A stretch of DNA of 64,000 bases from Trissonchulus latispiculum (taxonomy: Eukaryota > Nematoda > Enoplea > Enoplida > Ironidae), in assembly GCA_030248195.1 (NCBI GenBank), contig JASAND010007004.1, positions 1-64,000 of the forward strand, in the 5' to 3' direction. Under the pieces are notes generated by a model. The model saw nothing but the letters and a program-made list of their open reading frames with translations. It was not told the DNA's origin and made no database searches. The stretch's first letter is position 1; each line of letters begins with the position of its first letter. Position numbers and translations under genes: made by a program. This document shows, piece after piece, positions 21,477-35,330 of this stretch.

Positions 21477-24455
21477 TTAGGTTTCAACGTGTAAGGGATT
21501 TACAGGAGTTGCATTGGCTATGCTGCTCAACTTTACATTAGTGCCGACTAATTCTTTGAATTTCTTTCTGTATGGAACGCAAAAGGCTAAATTAATAAAA
21601 ATAGCCATCGACGCATTCAACCCACGGCAAACCAGTACTAAACCAAGTGCAGATGTTTTAACAAATCTTGCAATGAGAAACAGAGTTGTGACCTTATTTC
21701 TGTCCAGCTTCAAGATTTCAATCAGAGGAGCAAAAGAATATTCAAGAACTGAAGCTACAGTTACGACTAGCCAAGGGATAGTACAAATTAAGTTTAGAAT
21801 TACTGTCCCAAAAACCAAGCTGGAAAGCCGCTGATGCTTTTTAAAATTATTTGACGTTCGCAGCCCCTTTAGGCTACGATAGGCTCGAACTGAGAAAATA
21901 ATTTGAAGGCCTATACCAATAAAGTTAGCTGCAGTATAGAAGGCCCTCCAAATGAGTTCCCTTAAGCTGTCAATATGCAGAAGATATTTAGTACTTGGCC
22001 CTGACGTAGGATTAGTCAGTAACAGCATGTTTGCTTTCACAAAGACATAGACAATCAAATGGAAAACATAGTTACCAGAGAATATTGCTGTTAACAATAA
22101 GACATTACCTAATACGACAAAAATAGGTAACCTTGAGTTGGAATAGTTTCGATATTGGAGCGGTTTCGTAACTGCTAACCATCTGTCTACACTAAGCAGA
22201 ACAAGAGCAAGTTGATTAGAAGTTGACGCAACTGGATCTAACCAATTTTCAACTAAATATTGAACCGGCTCGCCCTTACATTTATGCCCTGTTTCAAAAG
22301 CACTTAGTAACGTGCTCATATTAAGTGCCGAAAACGCAGCTAGTACAACATTACAAATATCAGTTATTGATTCAAAGGTGTAGAAAATTACTGTGCTTCT
22401 GACATCAATATCCTTAACAAACGTTTTATACACCACTGTTACGTTCAGTAAGGTGGACATAATTGCAACCGGTGATAAAATTACAATGAATATTATTTTA
22501 CTAGTAAATTCTAGAAATTTTGACAATTCCAACAAAGCAGCTAAATTTAGAACGTTGGTGGAAGGTGGAACAACTGGTGGAAGGGAGCTTGTTAGATACG
22601 AAGCGGAATAGGCAATAATAAATTTCATTGAATATAACCACTCAACATATTTTTGCGACCAAGAACACACACCGTAAACAAGTGGGCCGCAGTATCTAAT
22701 GAAGTGAACTTCACTGGATACGATCGGAACGAACCTTTCATATGCTGAATAAAATAAGCGTGCTCTTGAATTATTCACAGTGGCTTCACAAATCTGTGCT
22801 GTATCAGCAAAACTGAGGCCCTTCTTTACATGCTCCAAAGCGCAATACCGAAGTGGACATTGTTGCTTCTGCCTGATCATTTCGGAGCTGAAAAATCAAA
22901 AAACAAACTGAAAAGTTTTTGCAAATAATCTGGTTGGAAAGATGTTTATAGTTTTTTAATTATAATAATTCCAAAGTATTAAACCCTCCCAAGCACATGT
23001 TTGGTCCTATTGCACATTTTACCAATGTCCGATTCAGCAGTTTTGAGAAATAGACGTTGAAAAATTTTTTGTCCATATTCAGCCTTTGATTCAAAAAAGT
23101 TTTGCTAATTGTTTTGCTAATTTAATTAATTTTGCAAGCTCATGTGAATGTACGAATTATTAGCTTTAAAACGAAAGAAAGCTCTTTCAAACTCCCAACG
23201 TTGTGAAAGTTATAGTTTCAAAAACTCACCACAAAAGCACTGCACAAAAGGATACCACCACGTTAAGAAAACAAACTCCTTGCACTACAGCTGCAGTCAT
23301 CGGATACGAGCATCGACACCCCATGTCCTCTGGCAGGATGGATATATTCAGTGGCAAACGTTTACAATTTTTTTGACACACTGTAACTTAATGGGGGTCG
23401 GTTTTTGGCCAATTTTTCGACCATCTCTGATTGCACTCTACGCATATACAGAATTCTTATGACAGTAGTTGCAAATATATAACAGTTATAATACTCTCAG
23501 AAAACTTGCCACAAAATGTGCTAATTTTGCCAAAAATCATCATTTTCACAATTTTCTGGTTTTTGTTGGTATGGGTTATAACGTTTGGAGTGGCAAGAAA
23601 AGTCAATGCGAAATTTTGGGTTACCGTGCATTTGGCCGATTTCCTCTACCTTTAAGACCTGCTGAGCCAAATAAAAAAACGTCCCTCGGCCCATATGTCC
23701 TTCATATCATCGCTGAAAAAGAACCTGTGGACGATTATATAGCTTTGAGAAGTCGATGCTCAGAAATTGTTAGTCTATATTTAGCCTACATGTCAGACTA
23801 TGTTTGCTAATTTTGCTAGTTTCGTAACGGCATGTGGATGTCCTGATTATAAGCTTTAAAACGATGTATAAAGGTCTTTGCAACTCCCATATTGCGAAAG
23901 GTATAGCGTTTTAAAGCATCACACCAAAATCAACACAAAAGGAAACCGCCACCTTAAAAGTTATTAAAATGACTTCGAGTTTTTGTGTTTTCTTATGGAC
24001 AACACATAGCAAAACTTTGAAGTGTACCTGACAACAGGGTCGCCAGAGTTGTTTCTGTGTAGTGTTAAACTAACGATATATGGTGTCGATGCTGAGTCTC
24101 TAAGCGATGTGCGATGCTAGCTACTCCCTCCATGTGTAGAGGTTAATAGGATAAAAACCGTTAAAGTGCAATTGAAACTTTTAACTGTGGATCATATTGA
24201 TCTGAATAATTTTAACAAAAGTAACTCCCACTTGTTCTTAAAATTCGAACAACTTAGAATGGAAAAGTAATGCGAAGGTAATATTTGAATTCATGCAAAC
24301 AGACGACCAAGCTACCACAGGAGTGACCAGGGAAATATAATATAACAATATATATATAATATAAGAAACAAAACAAAGCTTATTTGAAAAACAAGCAATA
24401 CAGCCACAGTCATATTTTAGTGGAAAGACAGATTCTTTCTTTCTTTTATTTCTTG

Positions 24456-24490
<35 letters not shown>

Positions 24491-25053
24491 TTTTCTTTTT
24501 TCTTTATTTGCTTCCTTAAAGAAAGAAAAGAGGGGGCAAGCGACAAACTTTCTTGATATAAAGGTCAGTCCAAGCGTTTGATTTTTTAACTGACAATTGT
24601 TTTGGAAACGTAGGGTCTAATACACATAACTTGGCACGCAGATATACGTGCGAAGTGTAGTGGAAGAAGCAAACTTTGTGTTAAACAAAAGGTAACATAT
24701 CACATATCACAACATTGGGGCTAGGGTAAATTCAAATTATTGGTCTTTCTTTCTTTCTTTCTTTAAAATTTTTTCTTTGCACTTAAATATGACAGTAGCT
24801 GTAAGTCAATAAAAATAGTTTTCATGTTGTTTTGGTCAGAGCTAGAATACAAGAAGGCTGCGCCGCAGGCATGGTAAGTGTGCATCCTAAAACACTGTTT
24901 TTCAAATTATTTTGCTTAACTTACTACTGTTCGGGGATGGTCAGGTTGTCTTCGACATTCATAAATGCGTCTGTGTTAGTGACGGCAATCATGACATTTG
25001 GAGAGGTTATAATTTGATCCAAGCTTTGGCCTGTTGCACGGATGATTAGATTG
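21477..25053 (-). CDS. Rhodopsin-like 7TM receptor, paralogue A (5' end incomplete)
   Basis: Two exons are visible. The upstream exon (25053-24928, 126 bp) lies between a tttcag acceptor and a GTAGTAAG donor. The main exon (22887-21477) follows a tttttcag acceptor. Both junctions are phase 2 and rejoin in frame (CA+C). The main exon encodes about 469 residues. It has an ectodomain with CPLRYC, a Cys about 18 residues on, and YCGPL..G.CSW, then seven hydrophobic spans (about 128-153, 163-187, 214-240, 252-280, 308-335, 352-380 and 405-436, counted from ATG 22878-22880). DRW replaces DRY after TM3, TM6 has a CTIPW kink, and TM7 ends in PYRKKF. The usual loop-2 cysteine is missing. A signal-peptide exon upstream was not found. 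AATAAA abuts the stop (21471-21476). The ligand is unknown. Confidence 0.82.
23140..23965. repeat. Dispersed repeat family, two tandem-like copies
   Basis: 23150-23290 and 23850-23960 share the order tttgctaatttt, agctttaaaacga, caactccca, gaaag-tatag and a final ccacc-ttaa. A third copy lies at 55640-55780. atgtccttcatatcat at 23695 recurs at 55554, so the unit is longer than the core. It is non-coding. Confidence 0.65.
24437..24505. repeat. (CTTT)n microsatellite
   Basis: Tetranucleotide run with a smaller echo at 24746-24763. The Lys/Arg-rich minus-strand frame over it is spurious. Confidence 0.93.
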
Positions 25054-25576
25054 CTGAAACAAAACAAAAGATTTTGTAAAATTTGCAGATTGTTTGCCTC
25101 AAGGTTTTTTCAGTCTAAACGTACTTTTACTAAATTGAATGATTGAATGACTGCACTATGCACTATGATGTAACTTCTTAATAGTGCTAGAATATCGTCT
25201 AATGGGACAAGCCAAGGTAGTATTGCGGATTAGGAAACGTACCAACTACACAAGATGGCAAGGATCTGTAAATTTAAACATTGAAAGGTTTGCTACTCCA
25301 AGCTTCATGTCGTTAAATAAAACTAAACTTATTGGGATATATGCAGAATTGGCATATGGGTTTTCAACAATCCGATTTCTGCAAAGTTGTTGTTAGTTTT
25401 CCCTACAGTTTTTCACCAGTATGCCACACTTGTCGGTAATGATCAATACTGTAGGAGTATGGAACACGAGTGTATCGAGTTGGCTGGTGGTCTGATGCTG
25501 CAGTATTCCTCGGTTGGGTTCCAAGCTTGGATACATCCCTTCTGGTCTTGCTGAATAAGTTGATTCCATCAACCTG

Positions 25577-28500
25577 GTGTGGCAGTCTTATTTGTTTGCT
25601 TTTTTATTCAAACTCACCTTCGGTGTCTTTCCAAAAAGTCGATCTCTAGCTGGAATTGTTTCCAGTCCATTCCTCCTTACGGTGACGGCGACTTTGGTCA
25701 AAATGGATGATAGTCAGGGATTTCGCTCATTTGCACACGTGATATGCCCCTATATGTTCTCAAAAACAAGACAAAATATGAGAGTTCAAAATCAAACTGT
25801 GGGTAAGTTGCTCAGGTTCAAAGCCATCAAGCTTGAAAATTTCTGTGATGCGCCCTTCAACGTTAGGCAAACGTTGGAAAGTGAACACGACAGAAAACAT
25901 AATTTACGAAAATACTAAACTAAAATTTTTACTAGTGTAATACTCTACTGCAGAAGCGGCTCAAGCCTAGATATCCAGGCGTTCACAGTGTATGCTTTAG
26001 TGATGCATTGATCCAACTTTGGAGCATTGCCAATGTAATCTTAATTCGCTTTAACTTGCATGGACAACATTTTCGACCCAGAGCTCTATCGACAGGTTTT
26101 GTCCTCGTCTCGATAGCTATCGATTGATACACTTAATTTGGGTAGGATCAAAAAATTTAAGAATTGGCATTTATAACCTATAAAGATCAAAGGTGCAGAT
26201 ACTGCAGACATGTTCCTAATTGAAGCATTTGTTTGGTCACATTATATGGCAGACATGGACGTATTCATCTGCCAGATATTTTAATTTTTTTACTATCTGA
26301 TCAGAGGGAAGCTATCAAAGGAATGTGAGAATTGTGAAAATCGGCGTTTTAATCAAAATTTTGCTGTATTTCCGGCAGTATTTTGAGCTTCCAATTGAAG
26401 GCACAAACATGGGACTTCTTGCACAAATTTCTTTTAATGCAGCGCAGTGCAGTCTATTAGCCATTTCAGTAATATTTATCAGCCTTTCAGAAGAAGCTAA
26501 AGAGTACCGTAGGTCCTGCTTCTAGGTTAAAAACGGCCGATTTTTAAAAATTGTGACTTAATAAGAATTCACCAGAAATTCTTCAGTCAACAAAATTGTA
26601 CCAATGTACATAGCTGCACTCAAGAATATGTCCTTAACAGTGTGCATAATTGTAGCATTATATCTTCCATACAGCGAAAACGTTTTCTGCCTCAAACTTT
26701 TTAACCTAACTTTTACATTTCACATGCTTAGCATATGTCAAAGTCACCTTTTAAGGTCTCTACAGAACGATAGAAGCAATGTAACGCAAAACATGCTGGT
26801 CTTGTTTTGGAAACCCATGGTGACTACAAATGAGTGAAAATAAGTAATGTTGGAGAAGGCAGAAGAAACTGTTTAAAAAGAGACGCTCCTAATGCCACGA
26901 CCAAACACTTCATATATCAAAGTAAATGTCCCTTGTTTAATGTCACTGATAAGGGGATATACGGTGATTGTAGGTGCTCCACGCAACAACTAAGTCTAGA
27001 GATTTACAGCATAGCTAAGCTGATTTTTTCCGAAACCGGAATGAACATTGGGGAGTAGTATTCTAGCTTTGCTGCCCTGATGGAATATTCCAAAGTCGGA
27101 TCATTTCCTTTGAAGGTACTTAATGATCCTCAACTGGGCGTCATGTCTTATGCAGTAAAATTGTCGATGCACAGCAAGTCATAATGAAACGACATTTATT
27201 TTCTTCTGCCTAGAAGGCAGATAGTTGTGGTTGTCCTTTATCCTTTTGATACCAGTTGTAATTCAGGCCAAGCTTCTAGTGCTGGAGCTTTGTGTTCACA
27301 GGTCAAATAGGATCAACAGTTACCCTCTGATAGCCATGAGGGATGAATGGATCTCAGTAACAGTCTCATTGCAAATTTTGTGAGAACTAAAAATTCAAAG
27401 ATTCCTTGGCTAAAGCTCAGTGGTCGAATCATTGTTTCTGTGATGCTGCGTCCAAGGCATGGGCTGGAGTCGTGTTCCAGTAGAATCTCCAGATTTTATG
27501 CCCAAGCCTGTTTTTAACAAATGCAAGCTGGACACTATCAAGTCATGCAACTTGTCCCGTTTGCAACAGATGGCGGATGTGATTGGATGTAGTATAACTT
27601 CGTCACCATCCCATTGCACCTTCTGCCTACCACATTAATTGTTTGGTCAAACAGTAAATGAGGTTCTGCAGTGGATGAGTTGCAAAAAGGCCTTACAATT
27701 TTCCTTGGAAACAGAGTTCGCAAAATCCGTGGGTTCAGTTTCAACTTTAGATATGTCCCAATCCATCAAAATTCTGCCAATATTTTACCGTGGCTAAGCT
27801 GAAGGATTAGCTTTTTTGGTGGAATGGGCCCGTTTATTTTTGCGGTCCTGAGTATCTCTAGTCTTTGAACGATTTAGGACAGGATGAGCAAGTGAAACAG
27901 GAAGCTCTTCGGCGGCCTGCGTTTAAGCCAGTGCCCGAACCCCTATGCTTCTAGAAATGAGCCGGTTTCAATCTTTGCAGCGACTACTTATAGTGACGGC
28001 GTGGAACTTCGTCTTTATTTCACAGCTTCGCAGGAAAGCCACAGCTGGCTTTAACTCTACTGTCCCCATTTGCTAAAAATCAAGACTACACTTAAACGTT
28101 GGATACGCTAGGTGTCCAACTTTAACACCATCCCGCGCAAACCAACCTCAAATAGGAAACTCGTGGAAGCAATTACGGGTCTCACTGCTTCGGAAGGACT
28201 GTATCGATGTGAAATCGCCATCTGCAAAGTGGTCCAAGATAAGATTTTGCCGCTAATCACATTATTCAATGGTTCTTTATTGCTGAATATGCCCCATGGA
28301 TGGGTGGCTTCTGCGAACGTCTTCTAGGGACTATTAAACGTCCTCTAAAAAAGGTTCTTAGGTCATCAATCCTTAACACTTCAATGGCAGACTGTGATTT
28401 GTGAAGTATGTGCTGTTGTTATCAACGGAGAAGTCGAGCCCCATGTCAACTCCTGTCGGCCTACTAGCCTATGAATTTTTCGCTTTTGATCCTAATACTA

Positions 28501-28836
28501 CCATTTGCTTCGGTCCAGCTAAAATAGAGGAATTGCTCCAGCAGTGGCGCTCTAGCCGCAGAGCAGTTGATCAGTTCTGGGAGTGCTGGAGAAATGAGTA
28601 TTTGGCCTGTCTTAGAGATCTGCGAACTAGTAATAAAGTTAGCAACACCTCCGATATTTAGTCTACTGTGGGTACTGTCGTCATCATTATCCAGGTTAGG
28701 AAAAATTACACAACTGAACGATGGGCACATCCGTTCCGACAAGGTGTGGCGAAGCAATGGTAAATCTATAATCAGACCAATTAAGTTGCTCTTTCCAATA
28801 GAGTGCAACATTTTAGATACATCTAATTCGCGCTAG
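25577..28836 (+). pseudogene. Decayed BEL/Pao-type retrotransposon pol
   Basis: Fragments in the expected order and spacing on the plus strand. Near 25605-25710 is an RT motif-B-like segment (LTFGV, then IVSSPFLLTVTATL after a short insertion). At 28264-28360 is an integrase core end containing APWMGGFCERLLGTIKR. At 28570-28620 is AVDQFWECWRNEYLACLRD. At 28690-28800 is a C-terminal integrase piece with DGHIRSDKV and NGKSIIRPIKLLFP. These match the BEL/Pao integrase C-terminal layout. Stops and frameshifts interrupt all frames. The intervening 25.9-28.2 kb is too decayed to read. LTRs were not found. Confidence 0.72.
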
Positions 28837-30900
28837 CAATGTTACTTCTGATCAAGATTTGGTGAACTCATGATATATAGTACTGCTTAGACTGCACGTC
28901 AAAAATAGAACATCAAATGAGTGCTGAATTGCAAACCTTCACTAGCGACACTTTGTTCTTAAACGTTTTTTAAGTTCTAGCGCTCGAGCGCACGCAAACA
29001 GTAGACAGCAGATTTTCTGGCCCAGAGTGGTCAGTGAACTTCGGCCTCAGCAATGTGCTGTAACTTTAATTCGTTATTCGAATATTTAAAAGCAAGAATT
29101 CACAGTACTATTAATATTTGATAACAAAAAGCAAGCTACAAAAATTACCTTTTCTCATCATTGCATTGCGCATGGTAGTAGGGTAGGTGCAACCTATAAA
29201 AGTACAGAAGTTCCTCATCCGTGCGAGGAGGGCGCGAAGGATGAGAAAATGATGGTGATTCTATTTATTTTATAAAAGTGCTACCGTTTCTTTTGAGATC
29301 AGAGAAATGCTACTCCTGGGAAATTTCACTAACGACACCGCAATTAGCAACCCTCGGTAAACACTACCTTTGAGTTTGGCTTTAGCTTTAATTTCTAATA
29401 GCGATTCCTCCTAAGTAGAAGGTGTCTTGATAATCTCCAGGTGGTAGAATAAATTATTGTATTATAAAGCTGTGTCAAATGACAAGGTTAAATTATCTAC
29501 CTGAGAATTCCTAAGTAAATATTCACTTGAGACCACATTCTTGTCAATTGTTCCCGTTATCAATATTCTAAAATGCAAGTGAAATCGTACAATTCTCTCC
29601 AACAATTATGACTTGGACAGGATTCAGTAACTCTAGCTCGAAATAGGCAGTAGTTTGATAGCCTATACGTATTCCCGTTTTTGTATTTGTTCAAATATCA
29701 TGATAGACTGGAAAAATGATCATTAATATTATTACAACAAAAGGCATATATTAACTGTTCGACATAAGTTCGAAACAACACCAAATATTTTGCTCATTAA
29801 AGATTGAAAGAAAGGTGCGGTCACACAGTCTCCAGCTTAATTCGAAGACGCTCCACCAAGTGCTGTGCTTCAGTAGAATTAGCTTTAATTGAACTTCAAC
29901 AAATGTTTTAAAATTAAAGGTATCTAACAGATAGTGTGTTTACCTATGCTATCATATCTAGCCAAAGTTTGAAGGTTCTCTTACCTGAAATCAAAAATTT
30001 TATCTAAAATATGTTTTGACCCTGAAAATATTTGAAGAACGTCAAAGCATAAAACTGTAGCAAACGTAATAACTTCCAGAGGGATTCTGTTTCTTATCAG
30101 TCCATTATGGAAACATCAAACGCTGTTCTCTGCAAGTTAAACCCACAATAGAAATCCTTGCATTTTCGTTTTTCGCATAAGCATTCCAGTTCACAGAGCT
30201 ATTTGTCTGTGAAGACTAATTAGATTTAGTTTTCGAAGGAAAAGAAAAATGGATTTTCCCTGAAACAAAAGAAGATAACCTCAGAATAACTGCTGACTGG
30301 ATCACCATCAGCACATCTTTTGGCACACAATAGGAAGCAAGGGGCTGCTGACACTGAATAATTGCCATGACAATTACGCGAGGTGTTCTCCAAGGTTATC
30401 AGTACGTCCTGAAAAAGAACCATCACAACATATACTGAGCACTTTGAATCTGTATTGAGAAATAGGTCTCCATACAATTTTCTGCATTCACCCAGCAGTG
30501 CGATGACAGCTTTTCTACTGCCTGCGGGCATCGTTGAGTGAAACCAAAGCAGTACTTGATTGATTTCAAAATTACTCAAAGAAACAAATAAAAGAAGTAG
30601 TGACTACCTGTCAATCTTGACTAGAGTGTATAAGGGTGAACTAGCAGTGCCACTATTCAAACAGTTGTTAATCGATCATGTGATAATTAAACAAAGACAC
30701 AAGTTTCGCTTGTTAATGGACAAGTAAATTTAGATAAATTGGATATAATCTAGTACTCCTGGACTGCTTCCCAGGCGTAGTACTTGCAAAAAGATACATC
30801 CCTTAAGGACTCTACTTGGTTATTGGCGTCCGAAACTACCTTTGGCAATCTTTTCTTTTCCTCTGCACAACTGCACATACAAAGAATCTGATGCTAGGCC
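28837..30900. other. Intergenic, no supported gene
   Basis: AT-rich unique sequence. The longest frame (30579-30226, minus, 117 codons) has no recognisable domain or splice context. Confidence 0.35.
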
Positions 30901-30903
30901 AGT

Positions 30904-31492
30904 TAGTGTTTGAGGCCGTCCGGCCGACGAGTTTCATTCACCGTCCGACCGGCCCGCCATGCCGGGATGCAAATCAACAGTCTAAAATTTACAATTTCGA
31001 GCAACTAAGTTTAAAATGAATTGCAAAGCAGAAGCACTACACTACACCACGCGAAATTATATATTGTTAATTTTTCTTACCGTTGCACACTAAATAGAAC
31101 GTGTTTATTCGCAGCAAATGAGAGTTTTATTGGACGACAATAATCAAAACACTCTCGGACTCTCGACGTTTGAAAATATCTACATTTGGCCACGGATTTA
31201 GTTTCTCTTTTCTTCTTCATCATCATCTTCCTGCTCCAGCGCCGACAGTACTAGGACAAAAACTGTATGCGTCAAGGAGGGAGATGGTTTCGAAGTTAGA
31301 GCAGCATTTTACACAAAACTGTAAAAAATCGAGATTTTGTATCAGTCAGTGAGCACGTACACCGTACACCTACATTTTTCTAATATAACATCCGAACATA
31401 TTTTAGCAGTCATAATAACTGCACTGCAAACTGTTCCAACCGAAGGGTCCGACCGTGCCGGCCGGCGACTCTCCGGCCTCCCTCAAATACTA
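30904..31492. mobile_element. MITE-like element with GC-rich inverted ends
   Basis: The left end tagtgtttgagg followed by CCGGCC-rich sequence (30904-30965) and the right end (about 31448-31492, closing cctcaaatacta) are inverted. The TAGTG tip suggests hAT, but the flanking 8-mers match at only 4 of 8 positions. The 500-bp interior is non-coding. Confidence 0.55.
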
Positions 31493-33000
31493 AGGTAACC
31501 ATTAACTTGGTGAAGCTAAACCCTGTTAATCATTCATTTACAGCACCTGTTGTGATTTTATATACACTGCTTATCTTTAGTTCAAAAAGACTATAAGAGG
31601 CTCTACATTTAGCATTGGCCATATAATGTCTTCTGGCATCCGTCAATTTTAGGTCTCTCCTAGTTAAAGGTGCGGCCGCCTGCTGGTGGAGCCTGCCAAG
31701 TGTCTTTTTCATATAGCCAGTGACAGGTAAATCTATCGCTTTGGTCAGAGCATCGGGTAACTGTAATGACAATTACTCCGCGCCAATCAACAAATTGCTC
31801 CCAACAGCCAAAATTAGAAATTGTTAATGTTTATACTCAGAAGTTACTAAGCTTGGGCAATGTCTTTAAGTTTTTAGCGGTTATCAGAGTAGTCGAAGAA
31901 TTCCTTTTACCTGGGTACGACATCAGGTACGTGATATTAGTAGAATACATGTACTTGGAGAAGTTCACCTATTGCTTGGGGTGGAGCTGACTCCCTAACT
32001 GGGTTTTGTTGGAATTAGATTTTTGAGTTAGGCCTTTGAAGTTTTTAGGTTATTTTTGAATTTTTGAAGTTTGCTAACTGTGAAATTTGACTTTCGTTAA
32101 GGACAAGGGGGGTCCAACTTTGATCGAGCAAATACTCCCAATTATAAAATCTATTCGAACCAACCCATTGTATGTAGGTAGACGTTTCTAGCGACATCAT
32201 ATGATGCTGGTCTGCTTTGCCTAGTATCGAAATCCTTTGTTGCCTGGAACTTGGTGTTTTCCTAATCATAGAATTCTTAATTTTTTACCTAGAACCTGAG
32301 ACCATGTCAACCAGCAGCTTCCAAATGCCAAATATCTCATTGCACGTTATTTCTGGTGGCTAGTGTAATGAAGTGGCTAGGATTAAGCTACAATTTCTTT
32401 CCAATGAGTTTCCGTTCCGTTTCGGTCTAACAAGACGCTAGCTCTGGGTAACAACCACTTCAAAGCACGGAAGGTCGGCACGTTTATCGGTAGGGATAAA
32501 CTTAAGCACCGGATTCTCAGAAGGTGATGTGTCCAAAACTGAGAATTCCCTGCGGCCAACCTGGATAGGGGTCTTGATCGTGAGTTCGTTTGGCAGGGTT
32601 GGGCTCCGTTGATGTCGTTAGCAAGCGGGGTCGACACTTGCGTTCCAGAGGGTACTTCGGTTCAGTAACAATGAACTCCAGTGAATAGATCTTGATTGAC
32701 AAATCAAAATCCGGAATTGATGATGCTGTCTTTGTAAGGTCCAAGGGGTCAGATTACAATCACTTACTTGTTCAGGGGTCAGTTCCAAATCCAATGGCTT
32801 GGTCAGGATCTGGTGCCTTAGTTTACAAGACTAGCTACAAGACACGGCAACTTATTGATACTCACAATAGCACTAAATATAATGGCAACAGTGATGTGTA
32901 CAGGCGATAGTAAAGCTATGAATTATGATAAATGCAGTTTATAGTACAATTCAGTAATTATCAGCAACAAATACAACCGTTTGCCAGAGTTTCCAGTACT
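31493..33000. other. Intergenic, no supported gene
   Basis: No gene family is recognised. The minus-strand frame at 31772-31530 is a possible decayed retroelement piece, but too short to assign. Confidence 0.3.
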
Positions 33001-34159
33001 CACTTTTACCCAACTTAGTAATTATTGATAGGGACAAGGTTTTGACTCTTTAGCTCAGCTAACCAATTCTTTCTTTCTTCCTCTTGTCGTAATCTACCAC
33101 TAAACTCTACTGTGCGGCCCCTATATGCTTGTGCTCGTGCTTTAAGTTAAACTCTTTGTCCGTCCTCCTTACCAAGGACAATATAGCCAATAATAATAAT
33201 AACAAGCTACACAACAGATTAAATTAGCTAAATTAAAGAGGTTAGTAGTACATGTTCCGGTCTTTGGGTGAGCCCGAAATGCCAGTAACAATAGCACTTT
33301 CGGATGCTGTTCGGTCACCTGGGGGGACAATACAAGGGTCGGTCCGGTTGGGGGTTTCCTGGTAGCGGTTACGGTGTTAGTACAGGGTAGGTTTTGGTTT
33401 AATATCTTCTTTAGTGCTTCTACCTCCGAATGAATTCTCAGAATAGACCACAGGAACCATCCATTCCCAATAGTATAAGCAGAGCGGTAAGCCACATTTT
33501 AAACCTGGTTTGAATTCAAAAATGCAAAGTTCAGATTTCCAAAGTGCAACAAGATTCGGATTTTAGGCTTTAGGTCCCACAATTGAGATAGGTGCTGTCA
33601 GGCTTGTGATCGTCTCTGCCCTAAGTTATTAATCAGGCATACACGGCCTTTAATGTACCTTCAGCTAGTCTGATTTCAAACAGGGTTAACCAACAGGGCA
33701 AATCTTCCAATAATCCAATAATCTGGTCCTTTTCCGGACTAATCTCATAAACTGATAATCACCACAGAATCGTTACTACACCTCTGATTCACTGAGGACT
33801 GGAATTCCGGATACGAACCGTGGCAGAGCGACTGTCCTTCCGCACCTGAATCAAATGGGTTAAAACCCATTAGTATAAGTTATAGTATAAACGGGCTTAT
33901 AGAAATAGTAAAAAAGTTGGTCGTGGCTTGACCGAAAAGTGCAAATAAGAGAATAACCAAATAAAACAGAATAATGAGGGGGCGGAGGTCAACAAACCTC
34001 GATAATAGGAGAGTGTCGGGTATAAAAACAGAAAAACGAAAGTAGGGACAATTCTCAAGACCTCCGTCGAACAGGAGGAGTTTACATAAGTTGCCCCTTT
34101 TGTTAAAATAATGAAATAATGGTAATAATGACAATGAATAAAATAAATGAACTAGAAGT

Positions 34160-34366
34160 GGCTCGAGAGCCCACACATGCTATGGACATTAAAATATGGC
34201 CTTGGGCCCAAAATACTGATAAAAAATGCGGCTCGGTGGCCCAAAAATACATATAAAACTGGCCCGTTGGCCTCATAAAAGACATGAAAGTTTGGCCCGA
34301 AGGCCCCAAAAATCACATAGTAGAAAAAATGGCCAAAGGCCGACAAAAGTAAGGCCAGAAGTGGCC
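34160..34366. repeat. Array of seven GGCC hairpins, about 32-bp period (left arm)
   Basis: Short inverted pairs at 34160 (ggctcgagagccc), 34198, 34230, 34261, 34294 (ggcccgaaggcc), 34331 and 34353, mostly 31-38 bp apart, separated by AT-rich spacers. The stems are GGC(C)/GGCC. The right arm carries a unit-by-unit counterpart. Open frames crossing it are artefacts. Confidence 0.85.
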
Positions 34367-34725
34367 GTCAATTCCTAGCATTTTGTCCTCCATTTGCAGG
34401 TCCTGGCCAGGTATAACAAACCTACATGGCCCTAGATTGTAAGTGTTCGTGGTTAATTTCTCAATTTCTTCTCTGGCCCGAAGGCCAGAAAAGTCCTTTA
34501 GTTTTAGCCTAACCTGGAGAAGTGCGCTTGACTCCCCATGCAGGTAACAACTGCACTGGAGAACGCACTAGAAGGGAGGGGGGAAAAGCAACCGCTCTCG
34601 GTCGCACTCAAACGAACACTGATTAGAGAGAAAATTTTGGGGTCGGGCTGAGAGTTTTGCTGGCAGGTCGATGACAGGTCATTAGTGAGTTTGAAGGGGG
34701 ATTTTCCTTTGATTTTAAGGCAAAG

Positions 34726-34760
34726 CTTCTAGAAGGTTTTGGAACTTTCTAGAAGCTTGC
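34726..34760. promoter_or_regulatory. Heat-shock-element-like array (left arm)
   Basis: Seven contiguous pentamers alternate nTTCn and nGAAn: cTTCt aGAAg gTTTt gGAAc tTTCt aGAAg cTTgc. Five fit exactly and two have one mismatch. HSF trimers bind three or more such units. The flank cctttgattttaag is also kept in the right arm. A functional promoter is inferred, not shown. Confidence 0.7.
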
Positions 34761-35150
34761 CACCTTTTACATATGGGGCGCAGCGGCGAGGCGGGCCAGC
34801 TGACCGCCGAGGGACAATATTAATGAGATTTTAGAATTATTGCCCTCCAACTGACCCTTTTTTGATATATTTTGGGCCCTGAATTCTAGCAGAATTTTGG
34901 GAAACTTTCTTTAACACATACACGTAACCAAAGGGACAATTTTACTAAATTTCAGAACTTTAACTAATTATCGCACGAGTTATTCAATTTTCAAGAATTT
35001 ATAAATTACCTAATTACCTAGTATATGTCTACGTACATAGTCCTAGCTACTTGTTAATATAATATTATTATTAATAAAGGGCAACGGCCCCCTTCATATC
35101 ATGACTTGGGCTGAAAACTACGCAAATTTTCCTTTTCCTCTTTGCTGGCT

Positions 35151-35330
35151 TTGTCTTCGGCCAAAGCTCAAGGAGAAGACAACTGTTGGGTCCTGGAAGA
35201 AAAAGGCCCAACAGGAGGAAGAAAAGAAAAAGAGGGAGGAAAAGGTTTAACTTAAGTTAAACCAAAACAAAACCTTTTTAGAACACTTTTTTGGAGTGTT
35301 AAGATTGCACAACAAAAGTGTAATCTTAAT
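35151..35330. other. Cluster of perfect stem-loops (left arm)
   Basis: TTGTCTTC/GAAGACAA (35151-35182), CTGTTGGG/CCCAACAG (35183-35214), the palindrome ggtttaacttaagttaaacc (about 35243-35262) and TAAGATT/AATCTTA (about 35299-35327) follow one another with almost no gap. The first has a homologous stem in the right arm with a paired base change. Confidence 0.75.

Noticed and set aside
21514..21834. Plus-strand frame inside receptor A (similar frames at 22393 and 57099)
   Set aside because: Antisense shadows of the conserved receptor exons.
24238..24581. Lys-rich and Phe/Leu-rich frames on opposite strands
   Set aside because: Both are driven by the CTTT microsatellite.
34103..34346. Minus-strand frames of 64-68 codons over the GGCC hairpins
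   Set aside because: Created by the about 32-bp periodic array; two overlapping frames are equally open.
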